Below, one piece after another: positions 15,723 to 23,363 of a stretch of DNA of 33,172 bases. The position numbers were made by a program, and so were the translations under genes. The DNA comes from DATKSS01 sp035533335. Lineage in GTDB: Bacteria; Chloroflexota; Dormibacteria; Dormibacterales; Dormibacteraceae. The DNA is taken from NCBI GenBank assembly GCA_035533335.1, contig DATLUC010000006.1:1-33172 (forward strand). Reading direction: 5' to 3'. Numbering within the stretch: the first letter of the stretch is position 1; each line of letters opens with the position of its first letter. Below the pieces are notes generated by a model that saw only the letters and a program-made list of their open reading frames with translations, had not been told where the DNA came from and did no database searches.

Positions 15723-15732
15723 TATAATCCTA
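15723..15732. promoter_or_regulatory. Overlapping divergent -10 boxes for S20 and the carbonic anhydrase-like gene
   Basis: TATAATCCTA contains TATAAT on the plus strand (15723-15728, 40 nt before the S20 GTG) and TAGGAT on the minus strand (15732-15727, 11 nt before the GTG at 15715). The two boxes share two bases, so firing would be mutually influenced. No clear -35 on either side. Confidence 0.45.
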
Positions 15733-15768
15733 GCTTCGTGACTTTGTTCTCCAAACCGGTGATGACTC

Positions 15769-16218
15769 GTGGCTAAGCGAACCGCCTCCGCCAAGAAGCA
15801 GGCACGCTCCGGCGTCAAGCGGGCAGCGCGAAACCGGGCCGTGCGCTCAGAGGTCAAGACGATGGTCGTCAAGGCCAGGCGCTCGATGACGGAAACGGGC
15901 GGCGACGGCTCGGATCGCCTCGCGATCACGCTCGATGCGGTGCGCTCGCTCGACCGCGCGGCGTCGAAGGGCGTACTTCACCGCAACAACGCGGCGCGGC
16001 GCAAGGGACGGCTGGCCCGGCAGATGGCGAAGATCGCCACCGCGGTTCCGGCTCCCGCCGCCGCCAAGGGCAAGAAGGGCGCGGCTCCGGCTCCGGCCAA
16101 GGCCGCTCCGAAGGCTTCGGTCAGGGCTGCGGCCTCGGTCAAGACGGCTGCTCCGGCCAAGGCTTCGGCCTCGGTCAAGACGGCTGCTCCGGCCAAGACG
16201 GCTGCAAAGAAGAAGTAA
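15769..16218 (+). CDS. rpsT: 30S ribosomal protein S20 with long Ala/Lys/Pro tail
   Basis: Binds 16S rRNA in the small subunit. GTG start at 15769 gives 149 residues. Residues 1 to about 90 are the normal S20 core (MAKRTASAKKQARSGVKRAARN, AASKGVLHRNNAARRKGRLARQM). S20 usually ends near residue 85-90. Here about 58 extra residues follow, built from Ala, Lys, Pro and Ser with the unit SVKTAAPAK repeated. The tail is encoded partly by a 31-bp direct repeat. Such tails are known on several ribosomal proteins of GC-rich bacteria, but their role is unclear. It converges on holA, 13 nt away. Confidence 0.95.
   Translation: MAKRTASAKKQARSGVKRAARNRAVRSEVKTMVVKARRSMTETGGDGSDRLAITLDAVRSLDRAASKGVLHRNNAARRKGRLARQMAKIATAVPAPAAAKGKKGAAPAPAKAAPKASVRAAASVKTAAPAKASASVKTAAPAKTAAKKK
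16131..16197 (+). repeat. 31-bp direct repeat in the S20 tail
   Basis: The same 31 bases occur at 16131-16161 and 16167-16197 (period 36, a multiple of three), encoding the repeated ASVKTAAPAK unit. Shorter related CCGGCCAAGG and GCTCCGGC pieces lie upstream at 16080-16125. The pattern indicates tail growth by in-frame tandem duplication. Confidence 0.85.
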
Positions 16219-16230
16219 GCCGGACTTCTT
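16210..16230. terminator. Possible shared hairpin between S20 and holA
   Basis: AAGAAGT (16210-16216) and ACTTCTT (16224-16230) form a 7-bp stem with a 7-nt loop across the S20 stop codon, between the two convergent gene ends. AT-rich stem and a short T-rich flank; weak but well placed. Confidence 0.3.
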
Positions 16231-16231
16231 T

Positions 16232-17191
16232 CTACAGCCGGGTCAGGAGCACCTCCAGCCCGAGCTCGGCATCGATCTGGCCTGACTTGACCTCCCACTC
16301 GTAGTCGCGGATCTTCTTCAGCGCCTCCTCGAGGCGGTCGGGGTCAGCCTGCTGCGCCGCGTCGTAAGCCTTCTGCACCACGAAGCGGTGCTCGGTCATC
16401 TCGGCCTGGACGCGCTGCAGCGACTCGCCGCGCTCCTGCTTCGCGCGTACGTCGAGCACCAACGCTAAGTGGCGCGCCATGCGATATGCGATGGACGTCG
16501 GCTGCATCCCGGCGCCCGTCAGGCTGCGCGCTATCGTCAGCGCCTGCGCGGTTGGGCGGGGAAGCAGGTTATCGGTCAGCTTGAAGATCTCGTCCTCTCG
16601 GCCACCCGCCAGCAGGTCGGCGATGACCTCTGGGGTGAGCTTTGCACCCGAAGCCCTGTACGCGGCGAGCTTGGTCAGCTCTGAATCGATCACGCCGAGG
16701 TCGGGCGGGGTGACGCGGACGACCTGCGCAGCCACAGCGGGAGTCAGCTGGTGATTTTCAACAGCGCGGCGGGCCGTCCAGTCGCTGAGCGCTCGCCCTT
16801 TCAGGTGCGCCATCTCCTCGACCGTTCCGCCCGCGGAGCTGATCGCCTTCGCAAGCTTGTTGGTTGCGCCGAGACGGCCCGCCACGGTCACCACGACACG
16901 GGTGGTGGGCGGAATCTCTGAGAGCGCCGCGGCCATGCCCTCGGCTCGCATGGCGGGAAGCATGCGCGCGAAGACGACGCGATACGGATCGAGAAAGGGC
17001 GCTTGCAGGACTGCGTCCTGGAGACGCGCCACGCTGAGGCCAGCGCCTTCGAGCGTCTCCAACCCGAAGTCGGAGACGAGCTCGGCGCTCCACTTCTGGA
17101 GGATGGCGCGCGCCTGTTCATCGACGAGGAAGCGCTCGTCGCCGTGGAGGAGCACGGCCATCGCCGCGGGCCGGTTCGTCGCGCGGGGCAT
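16232..17191 (-). CDS. holA: DNA polymerase III delta subunit
   Basis: Clamp-loader wrench subunit that opens the beta clamp. 319 residues. N-terminal domain: VLLHGDERFLVDEQARAIL, the LDPYRVVFARML strand and TTRVVVTVAGRL. Middle domain: LKGRALSDWTARRAVENH. C-terminal collar: LTKLAAYRASGAKLTPEVIADLLAGGREDEIFKLTDNLL and the MARHLALVLDVRAKQERGE helices. As usual for delta, no P-loop is present. Start ATG 17191 is supported by a TACGAT box 7 nt upstream; a second in-frame ATG is at 17161. The usual bacterial neighbour S20 lies convergent at its 3' side. Confidence 0.93.
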   Translation of the reverse strand: MPRATNRPAAMAVLLHGDERFLVDEQARAILQKWSAELVSDFGLETLEGAGLSVARLQDAVLQAPFLDPYRVVFARMLPAMRAEGMAAALSEIPPTTRVVVTVAGRLGATNKLAKAISSAGGTVEEMAHLKGRALSDWTARRAVENHQLTPAVAAQVVRVTPPDLGVIDSELTKLAAYRASGAKLTPEVIADLLAGGREDEIFKLTDNLLPRPTAQALTIARSLTGAGMQPTSIAYRMARHLALVLDVRAKQERGESLQRVQAEMTEHRFVVQKAYDAAQQADPDRLEEALKKIRDYEWEVKSGQIDAELGLEVLLTRL

Positions 17192-17198
17192 GGTCGCG

Positions 17199-17204
17199 AT
17201 CGTA
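17199..17204 (-). promoter_or_regulatory. Putative -10 box (TACGAT) for holA, leaderless
   Basis: On the minus strand TACGAT ends 7 nt before the ATG at 17191, with no Shine-Dalgarno between. Fits a leaderless transcript. Confidence 0.45.
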
Positions 17205-17238
17205 CCCCTGATCGGTGATTCTGCTCATGGACCACATG

Positions 17239-17420
17239 GCGAGCGTGATCGTTCCCTCCTGGTCGGTCCGCAGGACGTTCGGCGGAAAAGCCGGCCGCAA
17301 GCGTTCTGATCCGCGCGAGACGACCAGTTGCGTGGTGGCCGTGATGGCGACGCGTTCGAGATCCGGGGAGAGAAGGCTGCGCCCTCCGATGAGCAGCAAC
17401 ACGCCCAGCCGGTTTAAGGA
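17239..17420 (-). pseudogene. Possible remnant resembling the ComEC C-terminus
   Basis: Minus-strand frame between tRNA-Gln and holA reads GVLLLIGGRSLLSPDL, QLVVSRGSERLRPAFPP and NVLRTDQEGTITLAM. The last segment looks like the final strand of ComEC metallo-hydrolase domains (..VLRTD..G.ITL), and comEC commonly precedes holA. The conserved GHP region is missing, and the frame runs into tRNA on one side and into holA on the other. At most this is a decayed tail; it may be chance. Confidence 0.2.
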
Positions 17421-17425
17421 TGGAG

Positions 17426-17499
17426 TGGTTCCGGGAGAAGGATTCGAACCTTCGGTCGAGGATCCAAAGTCCTCTGCCTTACCGCTTGGCCATCCCGGA
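17426..17499 (-). tRNA. tRNA-Gln (anticodon TTG)
   Basis: 74 nt including an encoded CCA. The acceptor stem TCCGGGA pairs with TCCCGGA. The D arm has GGCCAAGCGGTAAGGC. The anticodon stem GAGGA/TCCTC encloses CTTTGGA, so the anticodon is TTG (reads CAA, and CAG by wobble). The T arm is GAAGG-TTCGAAT-CCTTC, and the discriminator is A. A -10-like TAGTGT lies on the minus strand at 17512-17517. Confidence 0.95.
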
Positions 17500-17581
17500 T
17501 CGAGCCTGAACACACTACCTCGCAGGATGCGCCTCGTCGGGCTGCGTGACCTAGAGCCGACCTTCAGCGTTGGATCTTGAG

Positions 17582-17980
17582 ATGAGAAGCTTCCTTCTGG
17601 CGGCGCTGGTGCTGGTGACGGCCGGTTGCGGCGCCTACCAATTTCCCGGCGCCACGTCGCCTACCGCAACGGGCACGGTCACGGGTCTTGTCACCGCGGT
17701 GCCTTGCGCTCCCGTGCAGGCCGCCGGGGACAATTGCGTCGGACGTGTCGTGGCCGGAGTCGAGGTGGATTTCTCGGACGGCCGGACCAGCGCAGCGGCC
17801 GTGACAGACTCTCGTGGCTCGTACTCGATCGACCTGCCTGCCGGGACCTGGAAGGCAAGCTTCAAGACCTACATGCGGATCGTTAGCGGGCCCCCCGTCG
17901 TGACCGTCGCCGCCGGCTCATACGTCGTCGCGGACTACGTCCTCGACACCGGAATCCGCGTCCCGGTGCCGCAACAATGA
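17582..17980 (+). CDS. Small lipoprotein with carboxypeptidase-regulatory-like fold
   Basis: 132 residues from ATG 17582; an in-frame TTG at 17570 would add four. N-terminal lipoprotein signal MRSFLLAALVLVTAGC with the acylated Cys at residue 16. The body has beta-rich sequence typical of CarboxypepD_reg/SdrD-B-like modules: TGTVTGLVTAVPCAPVQ, VVAGVEVDFSDGRT, AVTDSRGSYSIDLPAGTWKASF, and ends with TVAAGSYVVADYVLDTGI. Two cysteines (residues about 42 and 52) could form a disulfide outside the membrane. It likely sits on the outer face of the cytoplasmic membrane. The function is unknown and it has no operon partners. Confidence 0.8.
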   Translation: MRSFLLAALVLVTAGCGAYQFPGATSPTATGTVTGLVTAVPCAPVQAAGDNCVGRVVAGVEVDFSDGRTSAAAVTDSRGSYSIDLPAGTWKASFKTYMRIVSGPPVVTVAAGSYVVADYVLDTGIRVPVPQQ

Positions 17981-18138
17981 GTTAAGGACCACTCCACCGA
18001 CCACCCCCCGCCCACCCAATGGGGTGTCACGGGACGGTATTGAGGGACCCGGCGAAGGTCAAGCCTGGTGGTTAACGCACGAGGGCGCAAAGGCGGGGTG
18101 GCGAGTGCGGGGTGACGGGGTGGAAGGCGGCCGCGAGC

Positions 18139-20592
18139 CTAAGGAACAAGGTTGATCAGCCGGTCCTGGACGTAGATCACCTTCGACGGATCGCGCCCAC
18201 TCAGCGCCACGCGGACCTTCTCGCTGGCCATCGCCGCCGTCAGCGCATCGGCTTCGGAGAGCCCGGCGACGACGCTGAGCCGCTCGCGCAGCTTGCCGGC
18301 GACCTGGACCACCAGGACCAGCTTCAGCTCCGCCGCGGCCGCGGCGTCGAACTCCGGCCACGACGCATCCGCCAGCATCCCGCTCTCGCCCAACCTCTCC
18401 CACATCTCCTCGCAGATGTGCGGCGCCATCGGGTTCAGCAGCCTGACCAGCGTCCGCACCGCCGAATCCCATTCGCGGTCGCGGGAGCCGCCCCCCTGCA
18501 GGTAGTCCTGCATGGAGTTGGCCAGCTCCATTAACGCCGCCACCGCCGTGTTGAAACGCAGCTCCTCGTTCTGCTCGGTGACGCGCCCCACCGTCTGCGC
18601 GACCTTCCGCCGCAGGGCAGCGACATCCGCGCCGCCATCGCGCCCGGAGCCATCCTCGGCGATCGATTCCGGCTCCAGGACCAATCGCCAGACACGCTGC
18701 AGGAACCGTACGACACCGTTCAGCCCGGCGTCCGACCACTCGACGTCTTCCTCCGGCGGGCCGATGAACATCTCGTAGATCCGCCCAGCGTCCGCGCCCT
18801 GTGCCGCGACCAGCTCTTCCGGCGACACCCCGTTGCCCAGCGACTTCGACATCACCTGGCCGAAACGTTTGACCATCCCCTGGTTGAACAGCCGCTTGAA
18901 AGGCTCCGACACGTTCAGCAATCCGGCGTCGTGGAGCACCTTGGTGAAGAAGCGTGAGTAGAGGAGATGCAGGATCGCGTGCTCGACGCCGCCCGTGTAC
19001 TGGTCGACCGGCATCCAGTGGTTGGCAAGCTCCGTGTCGAACGCCTGCGTCTGGTCGTGCGGGCTCGCGTACCGAAGGAAGTACCAGGACGAATCGATGA
19101 AGGTGTCCATCGTGTCCGTCTCGCGTCGCGCTTGGCCGCCGCATCTCGGACACGTCGCGTGCCAGAACTCAGGAACGTCCGGCAGCGGCCGGTACTCCTT
19201 GGGCAGCAGGACCGGGAGCTGATCTGCGGGCACCGGAACGATGCCGTCGACGGGGCAGTACACGACGGGGATGGGAGCGCCCCAGTACCGCTGGCGCGAG
19301 ATCAGCCAGTCCCGCAGCCGGTACTTGACAGCCGGTTTGCCCTTGCCTCTTGCCTCCAGCCACGCCGTCACCTTCTCGATCCCCGTGGCGGCGTCCAGCC
19401 CCTCGAAGTCGCCGCTGTTGACCATCAAGCCCGGGCCGGTGTAGGCCTCGCGGAGCTCGCCCTGCTCGCCTCCGGGCGGCGCGATCACCTCGCGAATCGC
19501 CAGGTGGTGCGTCGTCGCGAACTCGAAGTCGCGCTCGTCGTGAGCCGGCACGGCCATGATCGCGCCGGTGCCGTAGGTCATCAAGACGTAGTCGGCGACC
19601 CAGATCGGGATGCGCTCGCCGTTGACCGGGTTGATCGCGAACGCGCCCGTCGCGACGCCCGACTTCACTCGCTCGGTCGACAACCGCTCGATCTCGGTCT
19701 CCTTGCGCGCCTTCTCGACGTACTCGCGGACGCGCTGCCGATGCTTCTCGGTGGTGATGCGCTCGACCAGCGGGTGCTCCGGCGCGAGCACCATGAACGT
19801 CGCGCCGAACAACGTGTCCGGACGCGTGGTGTAGATGCGCATCGATTCGCCGCCCAACCCCTCGACCTCGAAATCCACCTCCGCGCCCTTGCTGCGGCCG
19901 ATCCAGTTCGTCTGCATGACGCGGACCTTGTGCGGCCACTGGTCCAGCAGCGCCAGGTCGTCGAGGAGCCGGTCCGCGTAGTCGGTGATCTTCAAGAACC
20001 ACTGCTCGAGGTCGCGCTTCTCCACCTCGACATCAGGGTGGCGCCAGCACCGTCCGTTGATCACCTGCTCGTTGGCGAGCACCGTCTTGTCGACCGGGCA
20101 CCAGTTGACCGGCGCCATCGCCCGGTACGCAAGCCCGCGTTCCAGCATGAGCAGGAAGAGCCACTGGGTCCAGCGGTAGTAGTCGGGCAGGCAACTGGTG
20201 ACCTCCCGGTCCCAGTCGTAGAGGATGCCCATCATCTTCAGCTCACGCGTGCCCTTGGCGATGTTGCCCAGGGTCCAGCTCTCCGGGTGCAGGTTTCCGC
20301 GCTTCATCGCAGCGTTCTCGGCAGGCAGCCCGAACGCATCCCACCCGAACGGATGGAGCACCTCGAATCCCTGCATGCGCTTCATCCGCGCGAGCACGTC
20401 GCCCATCACGTAGTTGCGCGCATGACCGACCGTCAGGTCGCCCGACGGGTACGGGTACATGACGAGGTCGTAGTACTTCGGCTTGGGGGAGTCGTCCCTC
20501 GCCTTCATCACGCCGCGCTCGGCCCACACCTTCTGCCACTTGGGCTCGATGTCCTGGGGTACGTAGACGCTACGGCGGGGCCGGCTCTCCAT
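18139..20592 (-). CDS. leuS: Leucyl-tRNA synthetase
   Basis: Charges tRNA-Leu. 817 residues from ATG 20592; a TTG at 20601 is possible. N-terminal catalytic half: FxPxDIEPKWQKVW, YPYPSGDLTVGHARNYVMGD at residues 46-65, FGWDAFGLPAENAA. The HIGH element reads TVGH (residues 54-57). The CP1 editing domain follows (IYTTRPDTLFGATFMVLAPEHPLV, VLMTYGTGAIMAVPAHDERDFEFA). The KMSKS loop is VMSKSLGNGVSPEE at 580-593, then the anticodon-binding domain and C-terminus (LVLVVQVAGKLRERL, VIYVQDRLINLVP). The length is normal. The DMT transporter upstream overlaps it by 23 nt, but a TAAAAT box suggests an own promoter as well. Confidence 0.97.
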   Translation of the reverse strand: MESRPRRSVYVPQDIEPKWQKVWAERGVMKARDDSPKPKYYDLVMYPYPSGDLTVGHARNYVMGDVLARMKRMQGFEVLHPFGWDAFGLPAENAAMKRGNLHPESWTLGNIAKGTRELKMMGILYDWDREVTSCLPDYYRWTQWLFLLMLERGLAYRAMAPVNWCPVDKTVLANEQVINGRCWRHPDVEVEKRDLEQWFLKITDYADRLLDDLALLDQWPHKVRVMQTNWIGRSKGAEVDFEVEGLGGESMRIYTTRPDTLFGATFMVLAPEHPLVERITTEKHRQRVREYVEKARKETEIERLSTERVKSGVATGAFAINPVNGERIPIWVADYVLMTYGTGAIMAVPAHDERDFEFATTHHLAIREVIAPPGGEQGELREAYTGPGLMVNSGDFEGLDAATGIEKVTAWLEARGKGKPAVKYRLRDWLISRQRYWGAPIPVVYCPVDGIVPVPADQLPVLLPKEYRPLPDVPEFWHATCPRCGGQARRETDTMDTFIDSSWYFLRYASPHDQTQAFDTELANHWMPVDQYTGGVEHAILHLLYSRFFTKVLHDAGLLNVSEPFKRLFNQGMVKRFGQVMSKSLGNGVSPEELVAAQGADAGRIYEMFIGPPEEDVEWSDAGLNGVVRFLQRVWRLVLEPESIAEDGSGRDGGADVAALRRKVAQTVGRVTEQNEELRFNTAVAALMELANSMQDYLQGGGSRDREWDSAVRTLVRLLNPMAPHICEEMWERLGESGMLADASWPEFDAAAAAELKLVLVVQVAGKLRERLSVVAGLSEADALTAAMASEKVRVALSGRDPSKVIYVQDRLINLVP

Positions 20593-21418
20593 GCGGTTCA
20601 AATTTTAGGGATGCGAGTTCATGACCCACGATCGCGGCCAGGACGAGGGCCGCTCCCGCCGCCTGCAGCCAGCCCAATCTCTGTCCTGCCAGGACCACAG
20701 CCGCGGCCAGCGCCCAGGCCGGCTCGGTGGTCATGATCAGCGCCGTCCGGCTCGCGCTGAGGTGCTGCTGCGCCCAGGTCTGGATGTAGAAAGCGAGCGC
20801 GGACGCGAAGAGGCCGGTGACCACGATCGCGAACCACAGGCCGGCGCTCGGGAAGGACAGCGTGTTCGACCCGCTCGCGGTGAACACGACCGCGCCCGTT
20901 CCCATCTGGACCATGGCCAGCGGGGCCGACCGCAGGCCCGGTGACCACCGGCTCAACAGGACGATGTGCAGCGCGAAGAGAAAAGCGCAGGCGACGGTCA
21001 ACAGGTCACCCAGCCCGAAGCCGCCCGGACCGCCCACCAGCATGACCGTGCCGCCCAGCGCGACCAGCACGGCGATCAGCGTCCACCGGCGCACGGGTAC
21101 TCCGAACACACGGTCGATGAGCGGCGTGAAGACCACGAAAAGGCCCGTGATCAGTCCCGAGTTGCCAGGGCTGGTCATGGTGAGGCCCACGGTCTGCGTC
21201 AGGTAGCCTCCCGCCAGCACCAGGCCGGCCAGGATGCCGACCCGCAGCTCGCGCCGGGAAGGGAGGCGCCGCACCAGCACGACCATCACCAGGAAGGCCA
21301 GCGCGAAGCGCAGCTCCAGGAACGTCAGGGTCGGGTAGTGAGAGACTGCATCCTTGACCAGCACGAAGGTCCAGCCCCAGACGGCCGTGACGATGAGAAG
21401 GAACAGGACGTAGATCAA
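20570..21418 (-). CDS. DMT-superfamily transporter (EamA family)
   Basis: 282 residues with TTG start at 21418. About ten hydrophobic helices arranged as two EamA repeats: VTAVWGWTFVLVKDAVSHYPTLTFLELRFALAF opens the first and LLTVACAFLFALHIVLLSRW the second. The end is the typical ALIMTTEPAWALAAAVVLAGQRLG. Drug/metabolite-type exporter of unknown substrate in the inner membrane. Its last 23 nt overlap the leuS start. Its start codon shares one base with the divergent HIT gene, so its promoter must lie within that gene's coding region. Confidence 0.9.
   Translation of the reverse strand: MIYVLFLLIVTAVWGWTFVLVKDAVSHYPTLTFLELRFALAFLVMVVLVRRLPSRRELRVGILAGLVLAGGYLTQTVGLTMTSPGNSGLITGLFVVFTPLIDRVFGVPVRRWTLIAVLVALGGTVMLVGGPGGFGLGDLLTVACAFLFALHIVLLSRWSPGLRSAPLAMVQMGTGAVVFTASGSNTLSFPSAGLWFAIVVTGLFASALAFYIQTWAQQHLSASRTALIMTTEPAWALAAAVVLAGQRLGWLQAAGAALVLAAIVGHELASLKFEPHGEPAPP
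20602..20607 (-). promoter_or_regulatory. Putative -10 box (TAAAAT) for leuS
   Basis: On the minus strand TAAAAT ends 9 nt before ATG 20592. It lies inside the 3' end of the upstream transporter gene, so leuS may be transcribed both alone and by read-through. Confidence 0.4.
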
Positions 21419-21903
21419 TGGAGCGACTCTGGGCGCCGTGGCGCATGCAGTACGTCGGCGGCGAACAGCGGCCCGGCTGCCTCTTCTGCCGCGTGCTCGA
21501 GGACCCCGACGACGAGGACGCCGCCCTCGCAGTCTGGCGCCCCGAGGGCGCCCTGGTGATGCTCAACAAGTTCCCGTACAACCCCGGGCACGCGATGGTC
21601 GCGCCCCAGGCACATCGAGGAAGCATCGAGGACCTCGACGACGCCCAGACCGCAAGCGTCATGCGCGCGGTCCGGCGCACGGTCGCGGTCCTGCGGGCTG
21701 CGATGAATCCCGAGGGCTTCAACATCGGGGTCAATATCGGCCGCGCGGCGGGCGCCGGCATCCCGGACCACATCCATCTTCATGTCGTGCCGAGATGGAA
21801 CGGCGACACCAACTTCATGGCGGTGATCGACGACGTCAAGGTCGTGAACGAGGCCTTGCTCGACACCGCCGCCAAGCTCAAGCAGGCTTTCGCCGCCATC
21901 TGA
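21418..21903 (+). CDS. HIT-family nucleotide hydrolase/transferase
   Basis: 161 residues from ATG 21418 with AGGA 9 nt upstream. The N-terminus MERLWAPWRMQYVGG followed by CLFC (Cys21, Cys24) is typical of the Ap4A-phosphorylase-like HIT subgroup of high-GC Gram-positive relatives. The histidine triad is HIHLHVVPRW with His118, His120 and His122. It also has PYNPGHAMVAPQAH and GFNIGVNIGRAAGAGIPDH. The likely reaction is hydrolysis or phosphorolysis of a dinucleoside polyphosphate or nucleoside phosphoramidate; the exact substrate is unknown. The 3' end overlaps the amidohydrolase gene by 26 nt tail-to-tail. Confidence 0.93.
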   Translation: MERLWAPWRMQYVGGEQRPGCLFCRVLEDPDDEDAALAVWRPEGALVMLNKFPYNPGHAMVAPQAHRGSIEDLDDAQTASVMRAVRRTVAVLRAAMNPEGFNIGVNIGRAAGAGIPDHIHLHVVPRWNGDTNFMAVIDDVKVVNEALLDTAAKLKQAFAAI

Positions 21904-23356
21904 CCCTGCCGCCGACGACGGTCGCCGTGACGCGTCCGTTCTCGACCACGGTCATATCGCACAGCATCCCGGGCCGCAGGGCGCCCAGGTCCTTCTCCAT
22001 GCCCGCCGCATAAGCGGCGCCGGACGTGTAGGCGCGGAGCGCGGCGGAGCGTGTCATCGAGAGCTCCGGATACCAGCCGGCGCTTCGACGCCAGGTCGTC
22101 GCCGCTTCGATGCCCGCTAGCGGGTCGGCGCTCTCGACGGGGGCGTCGGAGCCGAACGCGAGCCGCGCGCCCGCGCGCTCGAGCGCGCGCCATGCATAGG
22201 AATGACCGGTGACGGCCGGCCACATCGCGTCCGCAAGCTCGCGGTCGGCCACCGCGTGGATGGGCTGCATCGACGCGATGACACCGATGCGCGCGAAGCG
22301 TGGCATGTCCTTCGGGCTCACACACTGGGCGTGCTCGATGCGCGGCCGCCACATCCGCCACGCGTCGCGGTGCGGGGCCAGCGCGTCGAGCGCCCGGCGC
22401 ACCGCGCCGTCGCCAATCGCGTGCAGGCACACGTTGAGCTCGGCGCGGGCGCAGCGTTCGACCATGTCGATCAGCTCGGGCTGAAGCAGGCGAGGTGTAC
22501 CGGTCCCGTCGAGCATCTCGGCGGTGCGGCTGCCGAGCGACCCATCGAGAAAAGCCTTCACGCCCCAGATGCGTAGCCACGGATCGCCCCATCCCGACCG
22601 CGCACCCATCCGCTCCGCGTGCGGCAGGTCGGCCAGCGGGAGGTTGTAAACCACGCGCACCGCCAGGCGTCCGTCTGCATTCAGGCGCTGGAGCGACGCG
22701 AAGCCCGCAGCTCTGTCCATTGAGTGCACGGATGTGAGCCCGAGACGGGCGAGGTCAAGCAGCACCCGCGCCATGGCGCCGTCCAGGTCCCCGTCAGAAG
22801 GCCTTGGCACGATGTCACCGACCAGCGCCATAGCCGTCTCCCGCAGGATGCCGGCCGCCTCCCCTACCTCGTCCCGGTCGATCGAGCCGCCGGCCGGGTC
22901 GGCGGTTGCGCGATCGATCCCCGCCCGGCGCAGCGCTTCGCTCGACACCCAGGCCGAGTGCCCGTCCTTGCGGCGCAGGTAAACGGGCCGGCCGCCGGCC
23001 GCCTTGTCGAGCTGGGCGCGGTTGGGAAACGCCGGGTCGGGCCACGAGTCGTTGTACCAGCCTCCGCCCGACACCCAGCCGTCCTTCGGAAGGGTCTTGG
23101 CCCGCTGCGACACCAGCCGCAGTGCCTCGGCCCCGCTGGTCGCGCCGCCCAGGTCGAGGCTGAGCTTGCGGTTGGCCAGCCATTCGAGGTGGAGGTGCGA
23201 GTCGATCAGGCCGGGCATGGCGTTGCCGTTCAACCGGACGACGGCGGCGCGCCGACCCGCCGCGGCTCGGGCGCCCGCCCCCACGGCGAGGATGCGGCCA
23301 TCGACTCCCGCTGCAATCGCAGGCACGCAGCCCATGTACAGCGTGGGCTGGATCAC
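21878..23356 (-). CDS. Metal-dependent amidohydrolase (YtcJ/Amidohydro_3 type)
   Basis: 492 residues from GTG 23356, with an AAGG Shine-Dalgarno 5 nt upstream and only 7 nt after the acyl-CoA dehydrogenase stop. Metal site elements in order: HxH in MPGLIDSHLHLEW (His54, His56), the KAFLDGSLGSRTA strand carrying the probable carboxylated lysine, NVCLHAIGDGAVRRAL, RIEHAQCVSP, and LAFGSDAPVESADPL with the catalytic Asp. The C-terminal strand domain reads LGALRPGMLCDMTVVENGRV. The family hydrolyses amide or formyl groups of diverse cyclic or acyl substrates; this member's substrate is unknown. Coupling to an acyl-CoA dehydrogenase hints at catabolism. Confidence 0.92.
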   Translation of the reverse strand: MIQPTLYMGCVPAIAAGVDGRILAVGAGARAAAGRRAAVVRLNGNAMPGLIDSHLHLEWLANRKLSLDLGGATSGAEALRLVSQRAKTLPKDGWVSGGGWYNDSWPDPAFPNRAQLDKAAGGRPVYLRRKDGHSAWVSSEALRRAGIDRATADPAGGSIDRDEVGEAAGILRETAMALVGDIVPRPSDGDLDGAMARVLLDLARLGLTSVHSMDRAAGFASLQRLNADGRLAVRVVYNLPLADLPHAERMGARSGWGDPWLRIWGVKAFLDGSLGSRTAEMLDGTGTPRLLQPELIDMVERCARAELNVCLHAIGDGAVRRALDALAPHRDAWRMWRPRIEHAQCVSPKDMPRFARIGVIASMQPIHAVADRELADAMWPAVTGHSYAWRALERAGARLAFGSDAPVESADPLAGIEAATTWRRSAGWYPELSMTRSAALRAYTSGAAYAAGMEKDLGALRPGMLCDMTVVENGRVTATVVGGRVRWRRKPA

Positions 23357-23363
23357 GCCGCCT

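Noticed and set aside
17215..17580. Plus-strand ORF containing GEGFEPSVEDPKSSALPLGHPG
   Set aside because: This peptide is the translation of the antisense of tRNA-Gln (17426-17499), a well-known spurious protein pattern.
17981..18138. 158-bp G-rich/C-rich gap between the lipoprotein and leuS ends
   Set aside because: No convincing hairpin, ORF or RNA motif could be supported; it is an ordinary convergent intergenic region.
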